DNA of 64,000 nt from CAZGSN01 sp964371655. Its GTDB lineage: Bacteria > Desulfobacterota > Binatia > HRBIN30. Of the stretch, positions 44,327-53,380 are shown piece by piece. Position 1 is the stretch's first letter. Each line of letters begins with the position of its first letter. The notes below the pieces were generated by a model. It did not search any database, was not told the DNA's origin, and saw only the letters and a program-made list of their open reading frames with translations. The position numbers were made by a program, and so were the translations under genes. The stretch spans positions 1 to 64,000 of the forward strand of contig CAYJOD010000018.1 in assembly GCA_964371655.1 (NCBI GenBank), written 5' to 3'.

Positions 44327-44716
44327 CTACTCCTTCTCCTCCGCCACGTACTCTTCGTACTCCGTCGAGCTCAACAGATCGTCGATCTCGTCGGGGTCGC
44401 TCATCTCGATCTTGATGATCCAGCCGTCGCCGTAGGGATCCTCGTTGAGGATCTCCGGATTGTCCGGCAGGTCGTCGTTGACTTCGAGCACTTTACCGGT
44501 GACTGGCGCGTAGATGTCGGATACCGCCTTCACCGATTCCACCACGCCGAACGCATCTTCTCTGCTGACCTTGTCGCCGACCGCGGGCAGCTCGACGAAG
44601 ACGATGTCACCGAGTTGGTCTTGGGCATAATCGGTGATGCCGACGGTTGCGACATTACCTTCCACCAGCACCCACTCGTGCTCTTTCGAGTACTTTACGT
44701 CTTCGGGGAATTCCAT
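44327..44716 (-). CDS. gcvH: Glycine cleavage system H protein
   Basis: This 129-residue lipoyl carrier has K63 in GVVESVKAVSDIYAPVTG as the lipoylation site. It opens with VKYSKEHEWV and contains GITDYAQDQLGDIVFVELP, both standard. It shuttles the aminomethyl group from the P-protein to GcvT. It lies 19 bases after gcvT, so the two are cotranscribed. The ribosome site GAGGAGG overlaps the intergenic bases next to the ATG. Confidence 0.95.
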   Translation of the reverse strand: MEFPEDVKYSKEHEWVLVEGNVATVGITDYAQDQLGDIVFVELPAVGDKVSREDAFGVVESVKAVSDIYAPVTGKVLEVNDDLPDNPEILNEDPYGDGWIIKIEMSDPDEIDDLLSSTEYEEYVAEEKE

Positions 44717-44735
44717 GTTTGAGCCTCCTCAGAGC

Positions 44736-45812
44736 TTACCGCCGGTAGAACGGCAACCGTACCACCTCCGCAGATACGGCTTTTCCACGTATCTCGACGC
44801 TGAGCTTGGTTCCGATGTCCTTAAAAGCGGTCGCCACATAGCCTAGTCCTATTGCCTTGCCAAGCGTCGGTGACTTGGTGCCGCTGGTGATTGCACCAAT
44901 GTCGATGCCACTTGCAACGATCTTGTATCCTTGGCGGGCAATCCCTGCCTCTGTCAAGACCATTCCCACAAGTTGTCGCTGCAATCCGGCTGCGTGCTGG
45001 CGCACGAGCGCGTCGCGTCCGACGAACTCGCCCTTGTCCAGACGCACCACCCACGCCAGGCGTGCTTCGAACGGCGTGGTCTCGTCGTCGAGCTCATGCC
45101 CGTACAGCGGCAGCGCCGCTTCCAGCCGCAGGGTGTCGCGCGCGCCGAGACCGGCGGGCAGCATCCCATGCGCCGCGCCTTGCTCCGACAGCACGTTCCA
45201 GATCGACTCCGCATCGCCGCTGGCACAGTAGATCTCCCAGCCGTCCTCGCCGGTGTATCCGGTGTGGGCGACGAACGCGCTGTGTCCGCCGACCTCGGCG
45301 TCGCGGAACTCGAAGCGCGGCACGCTGGCGAGATCGAGCTTCGTCAGCGGCGAGAGGATCGCCGTCGCCCGCGGCCCCTGCAGCGCCAGCAGAGCAAACT
45401 CGTCGCTGCGATTGACGACCTCGGCACCGGCGGCGTGCTCGCGCATCCAGGTGAAGTCCTTGTCGGTATTCGAGGCGTTGACACAGATGAAGATGCGTTC
45501 GGCGTTGACGCGGTGCACGATGATGTCATCGACGACGCCGCCACTGGGGCGACACAGCAGCGAGTACTGCGCTTGCCCATCGCGCAGCCGGTGCACATCG
45601 TTGACGGTGAAGCCCTGCACCGCGGCGAGAGCGCGCGGTCCGCGGACTTCGACCTCTCCCATGTGGCTGACGTCGAAGAGCCCGGCGTGCGTGCGCACGG
45701 CCGCGTGCTCATCGAGAATGGAGGTGTACTGAACCGGCATCTCCCAGCCGCCGAAATCGACGAAGCGGGCGCCGAGTGCACGATGACAGGCATGGAGCGG
45801 GGTTTGTTTCAT
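44736..45812 (-). CDS. gcvT: Aminomethyltransferase (glycine cleavage T protein)
   Basis: This 358-residue T protein moves the methylene group from lipoyl-H to tetrahydrofolate. It starts MKQTPLHACHRALGARFVDF, which is the family start; the open frame upstream is repeat DNA. Other signatures: GWEMPVQY, LFDVSHMGEVEVRG near 48-61, GYTGEDGWEIYC near 190-201, and ALPLYGHELDDETTPFEA. D98-type folate contacts are expected but not checked. It heads the gcvT-gcvH pair and follows folD, which uses the same folate product. Confidence 0.93.
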   Translation of the reverse strand: MKQTPLHACHRALGARFVDFGGWEMPVQYTSILDEHAAVRTHAGLFDVSHMGEVEVRGPRALAAVQGFTVNDVHRLRDGQAQYSLLCRPSGGVVDDIIVHRVNAERIFICVNASNTDKDFTWMREHAAGAEVVNRSDEFALLALQGPRATAILSPLTKLDLASVPRFEFRDAEVGGHSAFVAHTGYTGEDGWEIYCASGDAESIWNVLSEQGAAHGMLPAGLGARDTLRLEAALPLYGHELDDETTPFEARLAWVVRLDKGEFVGRDALVRQHAAGLQRQLVGMVLTEAGIARQGYKIVASGIDIGAITSGTKSPTLGKAIGLGYVATAFKDIGTKLSVEIRGKAVSAEVVRLPFYRR

Positions 45813-46059
45813 GATGCGTGAAACCTCGGATGTGAAGCGTGAAGCGTGAAACGTGAAGCGTAGTTCGTCATGAGCTCCGACGAGATGCGGCCTTCGATCA
45901 TCCATCGCGCCGCCGCCGGGCCGCAACCTACCGGCCGTGCTGACAGTCGACTGTTGACTGTCGACTGTTGACCGTCCGTTGGCCCGGTCGGACGGTGCGC
46001 TGCTTCAGAGATCTCTGCGGCCCGCGATGAAATTGCGAGGTATGCCCTCAGGGCCGGCG
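45813..46059. repeat. Short tandem repeats between folD and gcvT
   Basis: GAAGCGTGAAGCGTGAAACGTGAAGCGT lies at about 45832-45860, then GTCGACTGTTGACTGTCGACTGTTGAC at about 45947-45973. Both are short iterated motifs of the kind often dispersed in such genomes. I see no gene. Confidence 0.5.
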
Positions 46060-46920
46060 TCACGAGTTCCCCTTCCCGGCCTGTCCCCGCGCCGCAGTCA
46101 CGGTGTTCTTCATCAGCATGGCGACGGTCATCGGTCCGACGCCGCCGGGCACCGGGGTGATGAACGCGGCGCGCTCTTTGGCAACGGCGAACTCGACATC
46201 GCCGACGAGACGGTTTTCGACGCGATTGATGCCGACGTCGATGACGACGCTGCCGGGGCGAATCCATTCGCCACGGACGAACTCGGGGAGACCGAGGGCG
46301 GCGACGAGAACATCGGCACGCGACACCTCATCGCGCAGATCGCGCGTGCGCGAATGGCAGATGGTCAGGGTCGCGTGGCGTTCGAGTAACATGAAGGCCA
46401 CCGGCTTGCCGACCAGATTGCTGCGGCCGACGACCACGGCGCGGGCTCCTTTGAGGGCGACGCCGGTATCGTCGATCAAACGCATGACTCCGAGCGGCGT
46501 GCACGGGCGCATGCCGTCACGGCCCTGCACTAGGCGCGCTTGATTGAGAGGATGAAGGCCGTCGACATCCTTGCTCGGATGCACCGCTTCGATGACGGCG
46601 TTGGTGTCGAGGTGACCGGGCAAGGGAAGTTGCACGAGGATGCCACTGACGTCGGCGCGCGCGTTGAGAGAGTGCACCAGATCGAGGAGCTGGGCTTGCG
46701 TCGTGTGTGCCGAAAGCTCGTGCGGAAACGAGGCGATCCCGACCTCGGCGCAGGCCTTACGCTTGCTGCGCACGTACGTGCTCGATGCCGGATTGTCGCC
46801 GACGAGCACCGTCGCCAGTCCTGGAGGCGTGCCGTGCGCGGCGACGAATGCCGCCACCTCCTGTTGCACCTCCGCGCGCACCCGCGCTGCGGTTGCCTTG
46901 CCATCGATGAGCTGCGCCAT
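46060..46920 (-). CDS. folD: Methylenetetrahydrofolate dehydrogenase / cyclohydrolase
   Basis: This 286-residue bifunctional NADP-dependent enzyme converts methylene-THF, the product of glycine cleavage, to formyl-THF. Motifs: YVRSKRKAC with Y49 and K53, ILVQLPLPGH near 95-104, PSKDVDGLHP near 115, GRSNLVGKPVA near 165 and TPVPGGVGPMTV near 260. I start at MAQLIDGKATA. An in-frame extension of up to 46 codons (MTAAVSATAADSLAVA...) is open upstream but is not a FolD feature. It leads the minus-strand one-carbon series. Confidence 0.92.
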   Translation of the reverse strand: MAQLIDGKATAARVRAEVQQEVAAFVAAHGTPPGLATVLVGDNPASSTYVRSKRKACAEVGIASFPHELSAHTTQAQLLDLVHSLNARADVSGILVQLPLPGHLDTNAVIEAVHPSKDVDGLHPLNQARLVQGRDGMRPCTPLGVMRLIDDTGVALKGARAVVVGRSNLVGKPVAFMLLERHATLTICHSRTRDLRDEVSRADVLVAALGLPEFVRGEWIRPGSVVIDVGINRVENRLVGDVEFAVAKERAAFITPVPGGVGPMTVAMLMKNTVTAARGQAGKGNS

Positions 46921-47379
46921 TGTCCGGGCCGCATAGTCGAAGCGGGTGAGCATGTAAACGGGGAGGAGGAAGCGGAGGCAACCGCAGCCGAGTTCGCTGG
47001 CCGCATCCATGGTCGCGACCGCAAGCGAGTCCGCAGCCGTTGCCGATACCGCTGCGGTCATGGGATACGGCTGCCGTTGTGGGAGAGGGGAGTGTCGATA
47101 AATCCGAATGGAAAACAGGGAACCGAAAACCGGGAACCGAAAACTGGGCAATGCTTATGCCGACCGGCCGGTTTTCCATTTTCGGTTTCCGGTTACCTGT
47201 TTTCTATTCTTCGAACGACGGCGTGTCGCGGAGAAACGTGGGCATCATTACTCCCCGGCGAGGTCGTCGCGCTTGGCGTCTCCGAATCATCGGTGGGGAC
47301 AATGACTACTCAGCCCGGCCGCCGGCCGGAACCCACCGTAGAAGAGCCACGATCCATGAACGGATCAGGAGATCTTCAC

Positions 47380-47514
47380 CCTATCGCGGGGCTTCGCCCG
47401 CAACCCAACCTGAAGATCTGTACTACTTTTGACGTTCAGAATCTTGCTGTTGTCCGATACCGCTTGCCCGGAATCTTCTCGCGGCAGCAAGATTCTGAAC
47501 GTCAGTAGTACAGA
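47380..47514. mobile_element. 135-bp inverted-repeat element, copy 2
   Basis: Identical by eye to 11561-11695. The inverted ends are TGTACTACTTTTGACGTTCA (47419-47438) and TGAACGTCAGTAGTACA (47496-47512). A short AGATCTTCA / TGAAGATCT pair (47369-47377, 47410-47418) brackets its left part. It lies about 170 bases from the palindrome into which copy 1 is inserted at the other locus. Confidence 0.65.
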
Positions 47515-47668
47515 GAGCACCGGGAGGAAGAAGGCAAGTAAGGAGAAGCGACCGTCGTTTCCTTCTTCTCTGTGTCCTCGGTGTCCTCTGTGATGAAATC
47601 CTGGGTGGCAATACAGCGATACAGCGCTCGCCGGAATTTGCGCAGCCCGAGAAGAAACGGAACGTTTG

Positions 47669-48025
47669 TTAGACGGCGTCGGTGCGGAGCGCAGTCTCGT
47701 CCGTGGCTGGGCGGTACGTGTCCGCCGGTGCGCAAACGCGAACGATGTTTCTGAGAGCGGCAACCGAGACCGGTGTCTTGAACCACGCGGACCATCCGCC
47801 GGGCGGCACCGGCCGCTTAATCCAGCACCCGAGCTGGGCGAGATTGATTGACGACACTACAGCCTCGGAGATTACCTTTCGCAGCGAGTCGCTGATCCAT
47901 ATTCCGTGTCGGGTGTGTGCCTCGAACCCGGCGCTTCGCAGAAGCCGCCACCGTGCTTCTACAGCTCTGCGCCTAGAACGTACCACTGACAACTGCATCG
48001 ATCCTCCAAAGAAGCGCGTTTCCAT
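47669..48025 (-). CDS. Doubtful hypothetical protein
   Basis: This 118-codon frame has fairly normal composition (RWRLLRSAGFEAHTRHGIWI, PGGWSAWFKTPVSVAALRNI). The middle could be a small alpha/beta protein. No ribosome site is visible and no family is recognised. The competing plus-strand frame over the same bases is longer but looks less protein-like. Confidence 0.3.
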   Translation of the reverse strand: METRFFGGSMQLSVVRSRRRAVEARWRLLRSAGFEAHTRHGIWISDSLRKVISEAVVSSINLAQLGCWIKRPVPPGGWSAWFKTPVSVAALRNIVRVCAPADTYRPATDETALRTDAV

Positions 48026-48393
48026 CCAGGCAGGCGGACACCCGGGACATCAAGCCCGAGTCGGTCCTCCGGGTTCGGGCGCGTCGCGTCCGTTCACTCG
48101 GCTTGCTGGTGGTATCTGGAGGTTCTGCAAGCACCGCACCACGTTGGACACGACAGGTAGAGTGGCCCCGTAGCGACACGAGGCGTCATCACCTGAAGAC
48201 ACGCATCGCAACGGGAAGACACCAACGTGGTCCCGGGCTTCGAAACGACACGCCGCGTGTGCCCCAGCTTCTTCTGCTCGAGTCCCCGCCTGCACTGGCC
48301 TTCGAATCAAGAACGTGCTTCATGACGAGGCGCGATCGCTATGCTCCAGCGTGGTCTTCTCTCCCTCTCAGCGTCCCGGCGTGAGCCTGCATA

Positions 48394-48876
48394 ATGTCCA
48401 CTAAAGAAGAGCGCCTGGCGGCGCAGCGCGACGCCGTCGTCAACCGCAGGGCGCGGCACGACTATCACTTCGACGAGACCCTCGAGGCCGGGCTGGTGCT
48501 TACCGGAAGCGAGGTGAAATCCTTGCGCGCCGGCAAGGCGCAGCTCAAGGACAGCTATGCGCGCGTCACGCGCAACGAGCTGTGGTTGGTCAACGCCCAC
48601 ATCAGCGATTACGCTGCGGCGTCGTATCTGGGGCATGAGCCGACTGCTTCGCGGAAGGTGTTGCTCCATCGGCGTGAGATCGACCGGCTCACCGGCAAGT
48701 TGAGGGAAAAGGGACTGACGCTGGTTCCGTTGCGCATCTACTTCAAAGGCGGGCGCGCCAAAGTCGAGCTTGGTCTCGGTCGTGGCAAGAAGCTGCACGA
48801 CAAACGTGCCGCCATCAAGGAACGCGAGAGCAAGCGCGAGATGGATCGGGCGCTGCGCGGGCGGCGGGATGCGTGA
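48394..48876 (+). CDS. smpB: SsrA-binding protein
   Basis: This 160-residue SmpB escorts tmRNA to stalled ribosomes. Core motifs: AVVNRRARHDYHFDETLEAG near 10-29, LTGSEVKSLRAGKAQLKDSY near 31-50, LVNAHISDYA near 60, and the C-terminal basic tail KLHDKRAAIKERESKREMDR near 135-154, which mimics the anticodon stem in the decoding centre. Full length. The tmRNA gene itself is not found in the surrounding sequence. Confidence 0.95.
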   Translation: MSTKEERLAAQRDAVVNRRARHDYHFDETLEAGLVLTGSEVKSLRAGKAQLKDSYARVTRNELWLVNAHISDYAAASYLGHEPTASRKVLLHRREIDRLTGKLREKGLTLVPLRIYFKGGRAKVELGLGRGKKLHDKRAAIKERESKREMDRALRGRRDA

Positions 48877-49131
48877 AGCGGGAGCGCAGGTATGCTCAGA
48901 TGCTGTGAAGAATTCCGTGAGCCCTCTCCCAAGCTGTTCGTCCCGAGTAGCGCCCGTCTTTCTCAGGGCGCGTATCGAGGGACGCCAAGCTGGTGATCGA
49001 TCAGCCCGCCCCTCGATACGCGGCCAGAAGCGGGCCGCTCCTCTGGGCGAACGGTTCGATGGCTTCGTTCGCAGGGTTTTTCACCGCATCTCAGCCCGCA
49101 ACCCACATCCGCAAAGGAAGGAGACTCCATC
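48877..49131. other. Spacer with one dispersed repeat
   Basis: TTCGTCCCGAGTAGCGCCCG (about 48938-48957) and GGGCGCGTATCGAGGGAC (about 48967-48984) are halves of a common dispersed repeat. The purine-rich AAGGAAGGAG (49114-49123) is the ribosome site of the next gene. Confidence 0.5.
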
Positions 49132-50127
49132 GTGAAGTATCGACTCATGGGCAACAGCGGTTTGCGCGTATCCGAGCTCGGGCTCGGGACCATGACCTTC
49201 GGCACCAAGGATTGGGGTGTCGACAAGGAGGAGAGCCGGCGCGTCTATGAAGGCTTTCGCGAGGCGGGTGGCAACTTCATCGATACCGCCAACATCTATA
49301 GCGAGGGACGCAGCGAGACTTTCCTCGGTGAGTTCGTGGCCGGCGATCGCGATCGGATCGTCCTGGCGACCAAGTATACCGGCGTCACTCGGCGTCGCGA
49401 CGTCAACGCCGCCGGCAACAACCGCAAGAACATGATGGAGTCGGTTCACGCCAGCTTGAAGCGTCTCGGCACCGACTACATCGATCTCTACTGGGTGCAC
49501 GCGCGCGACTTCACCACCCCCATCGAAGAGGTGATGCGCGGCCTCGACGACCTGGTTCGTCAGGGCAAGGTCCTCTACGTCGGCGTCTCCGATACGCCGG
49601 CGTGGGAGGTGGCGCGCGCCAACACCCTGGCCGCGTTTCGAGGCTGGTCGTCGTTTGTCGGCCTGCAGATCCGCTACAGCCTGGTCGACCGAACGGTGGA
49701 GCGCGAGCTCCTGCCCATGGCCAAGAGTCTGGATCTGACGGTGACGCCGTGGGACGTCCTGGGCTCAGGCGTGTTGACGGGGAAGTACAACCGCGACGCG
49801 GCTACGAAGGGACGCGCCGCGCTACGCGGCAGGGTGACGGAACATCAACTCGGAATCGCAGCGGAGGTGATCAAGGTAGCCGATGAGCTTGGACGCACCC
49901 CGGCGCAGGTCGCTCTCAACTGGGTCCGGCAGGGGTCCGGTGTGATCGTGCCGCTGGTTGGCGCCAAGACCCGCGAGCAGCTCGACGAGAACCTGGGCTG
50001 TCTGGATTTCGAGCTAGACTCCGAGATCAAGCGCCGGCTCGACGAGGCAAGCCACATTCAGCTCGGCTTCCCGCACGATTTTCTACAGCAGTTCGCCAAC
50101 GACAGTATCGTGAATCACCGGCGCTAG
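49132..50127 (+). CDS. Aldo/keto reductase
   Basis: This 331-residue NADPH-dependent TIM-barrel reductase of the Tas/YajO-like group starts at GTG with AAGGAAGGAG 8 bases upstream. The catalytic tetrad is D51 (FIDTANIYSEG), Y56, K81 (ATKYTG) and H123 (YWVHARD). Cofactor-loop text is SGVLTGKYNRD near 215, and VPLVGAKTREQLDENLG near 285-301 binds the phosphate side. The likely substrate is an aldehyde or ketone, not specified. Stand-alone gene. Confidence 0.9.
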   Translation: MKYRLMGNSGLRVSELGLGTMTFGTKDWGVDKEESRRVYEGFREAGGNFIDTANIYSEGRSETFLGEFVAGDRDRIVLATKYTGVTRRRDVNAAGNNRKNMMESVHASLKRLGTDYIDLYWVHARDFTTPIEEVMRGLDDLVRQGKVLYVGVSDTPAWEVARANTLAAFRGWSSFVGLQIRYSLVDRTVERELLPMAKSLDLTVTPWDVLGSGVLTGKYNRDAATKGRAALRGRVTEHQLGIAAEVIKVADELGRTPAQVALNWVRQGSGVIVPLVGAKTREQLDENLGCLDFELDSEIKRRLDEASHIQLGFPHDFLQQFANDSIVNHRR

Positions 50128-50608
50128 CGGCACCCCGCCGCCTTCTCTCCGAGGTTGATAAGAACGATTCGCTAGAGGTAGGGGGCGTGGGAGATCCCAC
50201 GAATCACCGCTCCCTAACGGTCGCGGCTCAGGTCGAGATCCGCAGGGTTTCGCCATGTCAGAGCCGCGCGCGTGAGCAAGCGGTCAGCGGGTGAACGCTT
50301 CCATGGATGCACGGCATGATGTGCATCCACACCGCTTACAACATGTTGGTACAAGGCAAGCCGCAGCGAGGCTTTGCACATAAATTCGGACGTGGGACGA
50401 TCTGTGGACACGATAAGTTGTGGAGTGCGGTGGCTTGCCACCGCTTTGTCCGATTCGGCGCCGTAAGCCGTGGGGGTGACAGAAAAGCGGGAGCAAGCTC
50501 CCGCACTCCAAAGCGGCCTTTGCGGCTTGGCGCGAGACGTTCCTTCTTCGGATCAGGGCTCGCCATCCCCGGTGCCGGAATTGGCAACCGGGACGGAACC
50601 TTCACCAA
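50128..50608. repeat. Dispersed repeats, copies shared with 8.1 and 29.6 kb
   Basis: 50186-50350 matches 8104-8262 in order (GTGGGAGATCCCACGA, GTCAGAGCCGCGCGCG, CAACATGTTGGTA). 50421-50512 carries GTGCGGTGGCTTGCCACCGC and CGGGAGCAAGCTCCCG, as at 29570-29660. No gene is seen. Confidence 0.6.
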
Positions 50609-51349
50609 TCATCGAGAACTGCGTTTGTGTTGGAAGGCTTGGATGGCGGCGAGGTTTTCGGGCGAACCCAAGCGGCTCATCTGGGCGCTGTCTTCGCGCC
50701 GGCGTGCCGCCCGCAGGGCGTCAGCGCGGGTCGCGAGCAGCAGCCTCTTGGTTTCGCGCAGCGGGGCGAGTGGCTGCGCTGCGATCTCCTTCGCCTTCGC
50801 CATCGCCGTCGGCAGCAAGTCATGGTCCGGGAGTATGCGTGCCGCGAGTCCCCACTCGACGGCCTGCGGCGCGCTGATCCATTGTGCCGTGAACAACACC
50901 TCGGCGGCGCGCTGCGGGCTCATCACCAGCGGCAGCAGGAGCGTGCTTCCCGCTTCGGGGACCAGGCCGAGGGCGACAAACGGCGCCCGCAGCCGTGCGC
51001 TCTCCGCCACGTAGACGATGTCGCAGTGCGGCAGCATGGTCACGCCGATGCCGACGGCGACGCCGTTGACCGCAGCCATGAGGGGTTTGTCGAAAGCGAC
51101 GAGCGCGTCGATGAACGGCGTAAAGCTGCGCCCGCTGCCCATCTCGTCGATGTCTTGGCCCGCGGAGAAGGCGCCGGGCGCCCCGGTGATCAGGACAACG
51201 CGTACGTCGTCGTTGGCCTGAGCCTGGGCGAGTGCCGTGCGCACATCGTCGTACTGCTGGTCGTTGAAGGCGTTGCGACGCGCCGGTCGGTTGAGGGTGA
51301 GGACGGCCACGCCCGCGTGGAGCTCTTCGATCACGGTGGCGCGGCTCAT
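50609..51349 (-). CDS. Enoyl-CoA hydratase/isomerase family protein
   Basis: This 246-residue crotonase-fold protein starts MSRATVIEELHAGVAVLTL, its ATG overlapping the stop of the upstream gene (ATGA at 51346-51349). The oxyanion-hole regions are AFSAGQDIDEM (about 61-71) and AAVNGVAVGIGVTMLPHCDI (about 94-113). The glutamate position near GLVPEAGST (E132 region) is present and usually acts as base in hydratases. It acts on enoyl- or 3-hydroxyacyl-CoA, cytoplasmic. Coupled to a VOC protein, so the two may share a substrate. Confidence 0.85.
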   Translation of the reverse strand: MSRATVIEELHAGVAVLTLNRPARRNAFNDQQYDDVRTALAQAQANDDVRVVLITGAPGAFSAGQDIDEMGSGRSFTPFIDALVAFDKPLMAAVNGVAVGIGVTMLPHCDIVYVAESARLRAPFVALGLVPEAGSTLLLPLVMSPQRAAEVLFTAQWISAPQAVEWGLAARILPDHDLLPTAMAKAKEIAAQPLAPLRETKRLLLATRADALRAARRREDSAQMSRLGSPENLAAIQAFQHKRSSR

Positions 51350-52188
51350 GCCGCAGCCTGCACGCGCTCGGGATGCCCGGACCAGATCCACGCAAAGGTC
51401 GTGCGGCTGACCCCGAGCATCATGCCGCCGAGCGCCGGCGGATGGATGAAGAGACTGTCGTCGAGCACGGCGGTCCAAGCGCGTGGCGCGTGTTCGCGCA
51501 AGCGCGCGCGGATGGGAGCGAGGTCATCCGCTTCGGCAAAACACATGTAGAGCGACGGCCCGCGTTTGGCGAAGAATCGGCCCATCGTCTTGGTCGCGTC
51601 GTAGGGAGTGATCACCTCGATGCGGTCGAGACGGTCGGGGTGAAACAAGGTCAGCGTCCCCTCGTAGCCGAACTCTTCTGAACGGATCGGCACGAAATGC
51701 GCGGCATCGAGTCCAAAGGTGGCCGCGGCGCGCTGCACCACCGGAGCGAATTCTGGGACGAGTAGGGTGGCCTCATAGAGATGCCGCGCCCGGCCCACGC
51801 TTGGCCGATCGGCGCGTGCCGAGATCACCGCTCGCAGGCCGGGGAGACCCAGAGCGTCGGGCGCGAGAAACAGCTGGTCAGCTTCGGCCGCGACCGACAC
51901 GCCGCGCTTCTCCAAGTGCGCCCGCAGGCGTTGCACCTCGGGGGTAGCGAACCCGGCGGCGAATAGTCCACCCTGCGTACGTGCGAGAAAGTCGGCGGCG
52001 GCGCCGGTGCCATCGGGCTCCAGCAACTCGACCTCGCTTGTCCCCAGAGCCAGGACAGTGCGCTGGGCGCCGAGACAGCGCACCGTATCCTGGTGCATCA
52101 CTTCGGTATCAAGCAAGCGCGCAAACGCCGCCGTCGTGGCCTGGCGATTGGCGACGACGACCTGAACTCGATCGAGCAGTGTCAGCAT
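51346..52188 (-). CDS. VOC-superfamily (glyoxalase-like) protein
   Basis: This 280-residue protein is made of two vicinal-oxygen-chelate halves. The first starts LLDRVQVVVANRQATTAAFARLLDTEV and contains VELLEPDGTG and AHLEKRGV. The second begins RHLYEATLLVPEF and contains FFAKRGPSLYMCFA and LFIHPPALGGMMLGVSR, with the His/Glu pairs expected of a metal-linked VOC enzyme. The gene is upstream of and overlaps the enoyl-CoA hydratase. A dioxygenase, epimerase or lyase role is possible. Substrate unknown. Confidence 0.75.
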   Translation of the reverse strand: MLTLLDRVQVVVANRQATTAAFARLLDTEVMHQDTVRCLGAQRTVLALGTSEVELLEPDGTGAAADFLARTQGGLFAAGFATPEVQRLRAHLEKRGVSVAAEADQLFLAPDALGLPGLRAVISARADRPSVGRARHLYEATLLVPEFAPVVQRAAATFGLDAAHFVPIRSEEFGYEGTLTLFHPDRLDRIEVITPYDATKTMGRFFAKRGPSLYMCFAEADDLAPIRARLREHAPRAWTAVLDDSLFIHPPALGGMMLGVSRTTFAWIWSGHPERVQAAA

Positions 52189-52705
52189 GAGCGACAGTGG
52201 TTCTCGTGCGGATGCGTTGCTCTGTCAAGACACCGAGAGGGCGCGGTAGTAGCGTCCTACGCTACGTTCTGATGAGGTCGTCTCACAACCCAACGAAGAG
52301 GGCGCGCAGCGATGCGCCCCTGGGGTTTGAACGTTAGAAGATGGCACCTGGTTTGAATCTTGACATCCGAGCTCCAGGCCTTGGTGGTATAGGCTTCCAG
52401 CCTGTACCACCAAGGCTCTTCCGGCCTCTGATCTTCTCAAGAGAGTTGAGTCCAATAGTGGGTGGAACGGACCTACCGCTTCGATGGTTGATCCCACCCT
52501 TGAACGAAGAGCCGTGTGCGAACGCCGGCTACCCCCCTGCGCTATAGAAGATGCCCGGCGGTACAGGCTGGAAGCCTATACCACCGGGCCGGCAGTTGCC
52601 GCCAAATTTCCAAACCCCACGGGCGCGCGACGGCGCGCCCTGCTGCTTGTGAGATAATCTCGACCGAGTGACCGTCGCCTTGACGGGCGAAAACGGGGCG
52701 CGATA
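52189..52705. repeat. Nested repeat spacer (split GAGACNNCCTC element)
   Basis: GAGGTCGTCTCACAACCC (52274-52291) with GGGCGCGCAGC... and CGGCGCGCCCTGCTGCTTGT plus GAGATAATCTC (to 52661) are the two halves of one hairpin element. Between them lie CTTGGTGGTATAGGCTTCCA (52381-52400) and its mirror GGAAGCCTATACCACC (about 52570-52585). The inner block is another palindrome inserted in the outer one. Non-coding. Confidence 0.55.
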
Positions 52706-53380
52706 GTGTCGCTCATGTCGATCGTCACCACTGGGTTGCGCCGCGTGCTATCCGGCGCCGCGGGAGCTTGGCTCGTCATGCAGAGCGTGGCCTTAGCGGT
52801 CGAGGTGCGCGTCATCGGGCTGCGGCCAGGACGCAGCGCCGACGTGGTGATCGACGCGGGCGCGCCAATCACGCTACGACCCGGCGACACGACGCCGGAT
52901 GGAGTGAAGCTGCTATCGGTCGCACGCGACCACGCGGTCGTAACCGTCGACGGGGTCGAGCTGGAGTTGCCGCTCAGCAGTGGGCGTGGATCGAGCGTCG
53001 TGGCCTCGGCGGCCACTTCGGTCACCTTGTCCGCCGACGCGCGCGGACAGTTTCTGAGCGACGGTCTCATCAACGGGCATTCGGTGCGCTTCGTGGTCGA
53101 TACCGGCGCCACCGACACGGCGCTGTCCGAAGACAATGCGCGCAGTATCGGGCTCAACTATCGCGGGAAACAACCTATAATTGTCGCCACCGCGGGTGGA
53201 TTCGCCAAGGCATGGCCGGTGACCCTAGCCTCGGTGCGCCTCGGAGATCTGACCACAAAGGATGTTCGCGCCGTGGTGATCGAATCCAAGTCGCTGTCGC
53301 AGGTGCTGTTGGGAACCAGCTTCCTCAGCCACTTCGACATGCACCGGCAAGGAAGCAAGCTCGTCCTGATGCAGCGCTGA
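52706..53380 (+). CDS. Retropepsin-like aspartic protease, exported
   Basis: This 224-residue protein has a hydrophobic N-terminus (VLSGAAGAWLVMQSVALA) and a retropepsin-like aspartic protease domain (about 110-224). D132 in FVVDTGATDTAL is the active residue; LLGTSFLSHFDMHRQ is the conserved tail (LLGmsFL). This matches the TIGR02281/gag-asp family of periplasmic single-domain proteases, which act as dimers. The middle, about 33-105, is a beta domain with VEVRVIGLRPG. A weak GAAAACGG lies before the start. Stand-alone. Confidence 0.8.
   Translation: MSLMSIVTTGLRRVLSGAAGAWLVMQSVALAVEVRVIGLRPGRSADVVIDAGAPITLRPGDTTPDGVKLLSVARDHAVVTVDGVELELPLSSGRGSSVVASAATSVTLSADARGQFLSDGLINGHSVRFVVDTGATDTALSEDNARSIGLNYRGKQPIIVATAGGFAKAWPVTLASVRLGDLTTKDVRAVVIESKSLSQVLLGTSFLSHFDMHRQGSKLVLMQR

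Larger units (their letters stand above)
46921..48393. repeat. Long spacer with composite repeats between folD and smpB
   Basis: This spacer holds the GGAAAACAGGGAACCG / CCGGTTACCTGTTTTC palindrome (47109-47206), the 135-bp element copy 2 (47380-47514), a doubtful minus-strand gene (47669-48025) and about 370 bases before smpB in which I see nothing clear. No tmRNA or tRNA is recognisable here. Confidence 0.55.

Noticed and set aside
47515..48393. Possible tmRNA gene next to smpB
   Set aside because: No tRNA-like ends or tag-coding segment could be recognised.
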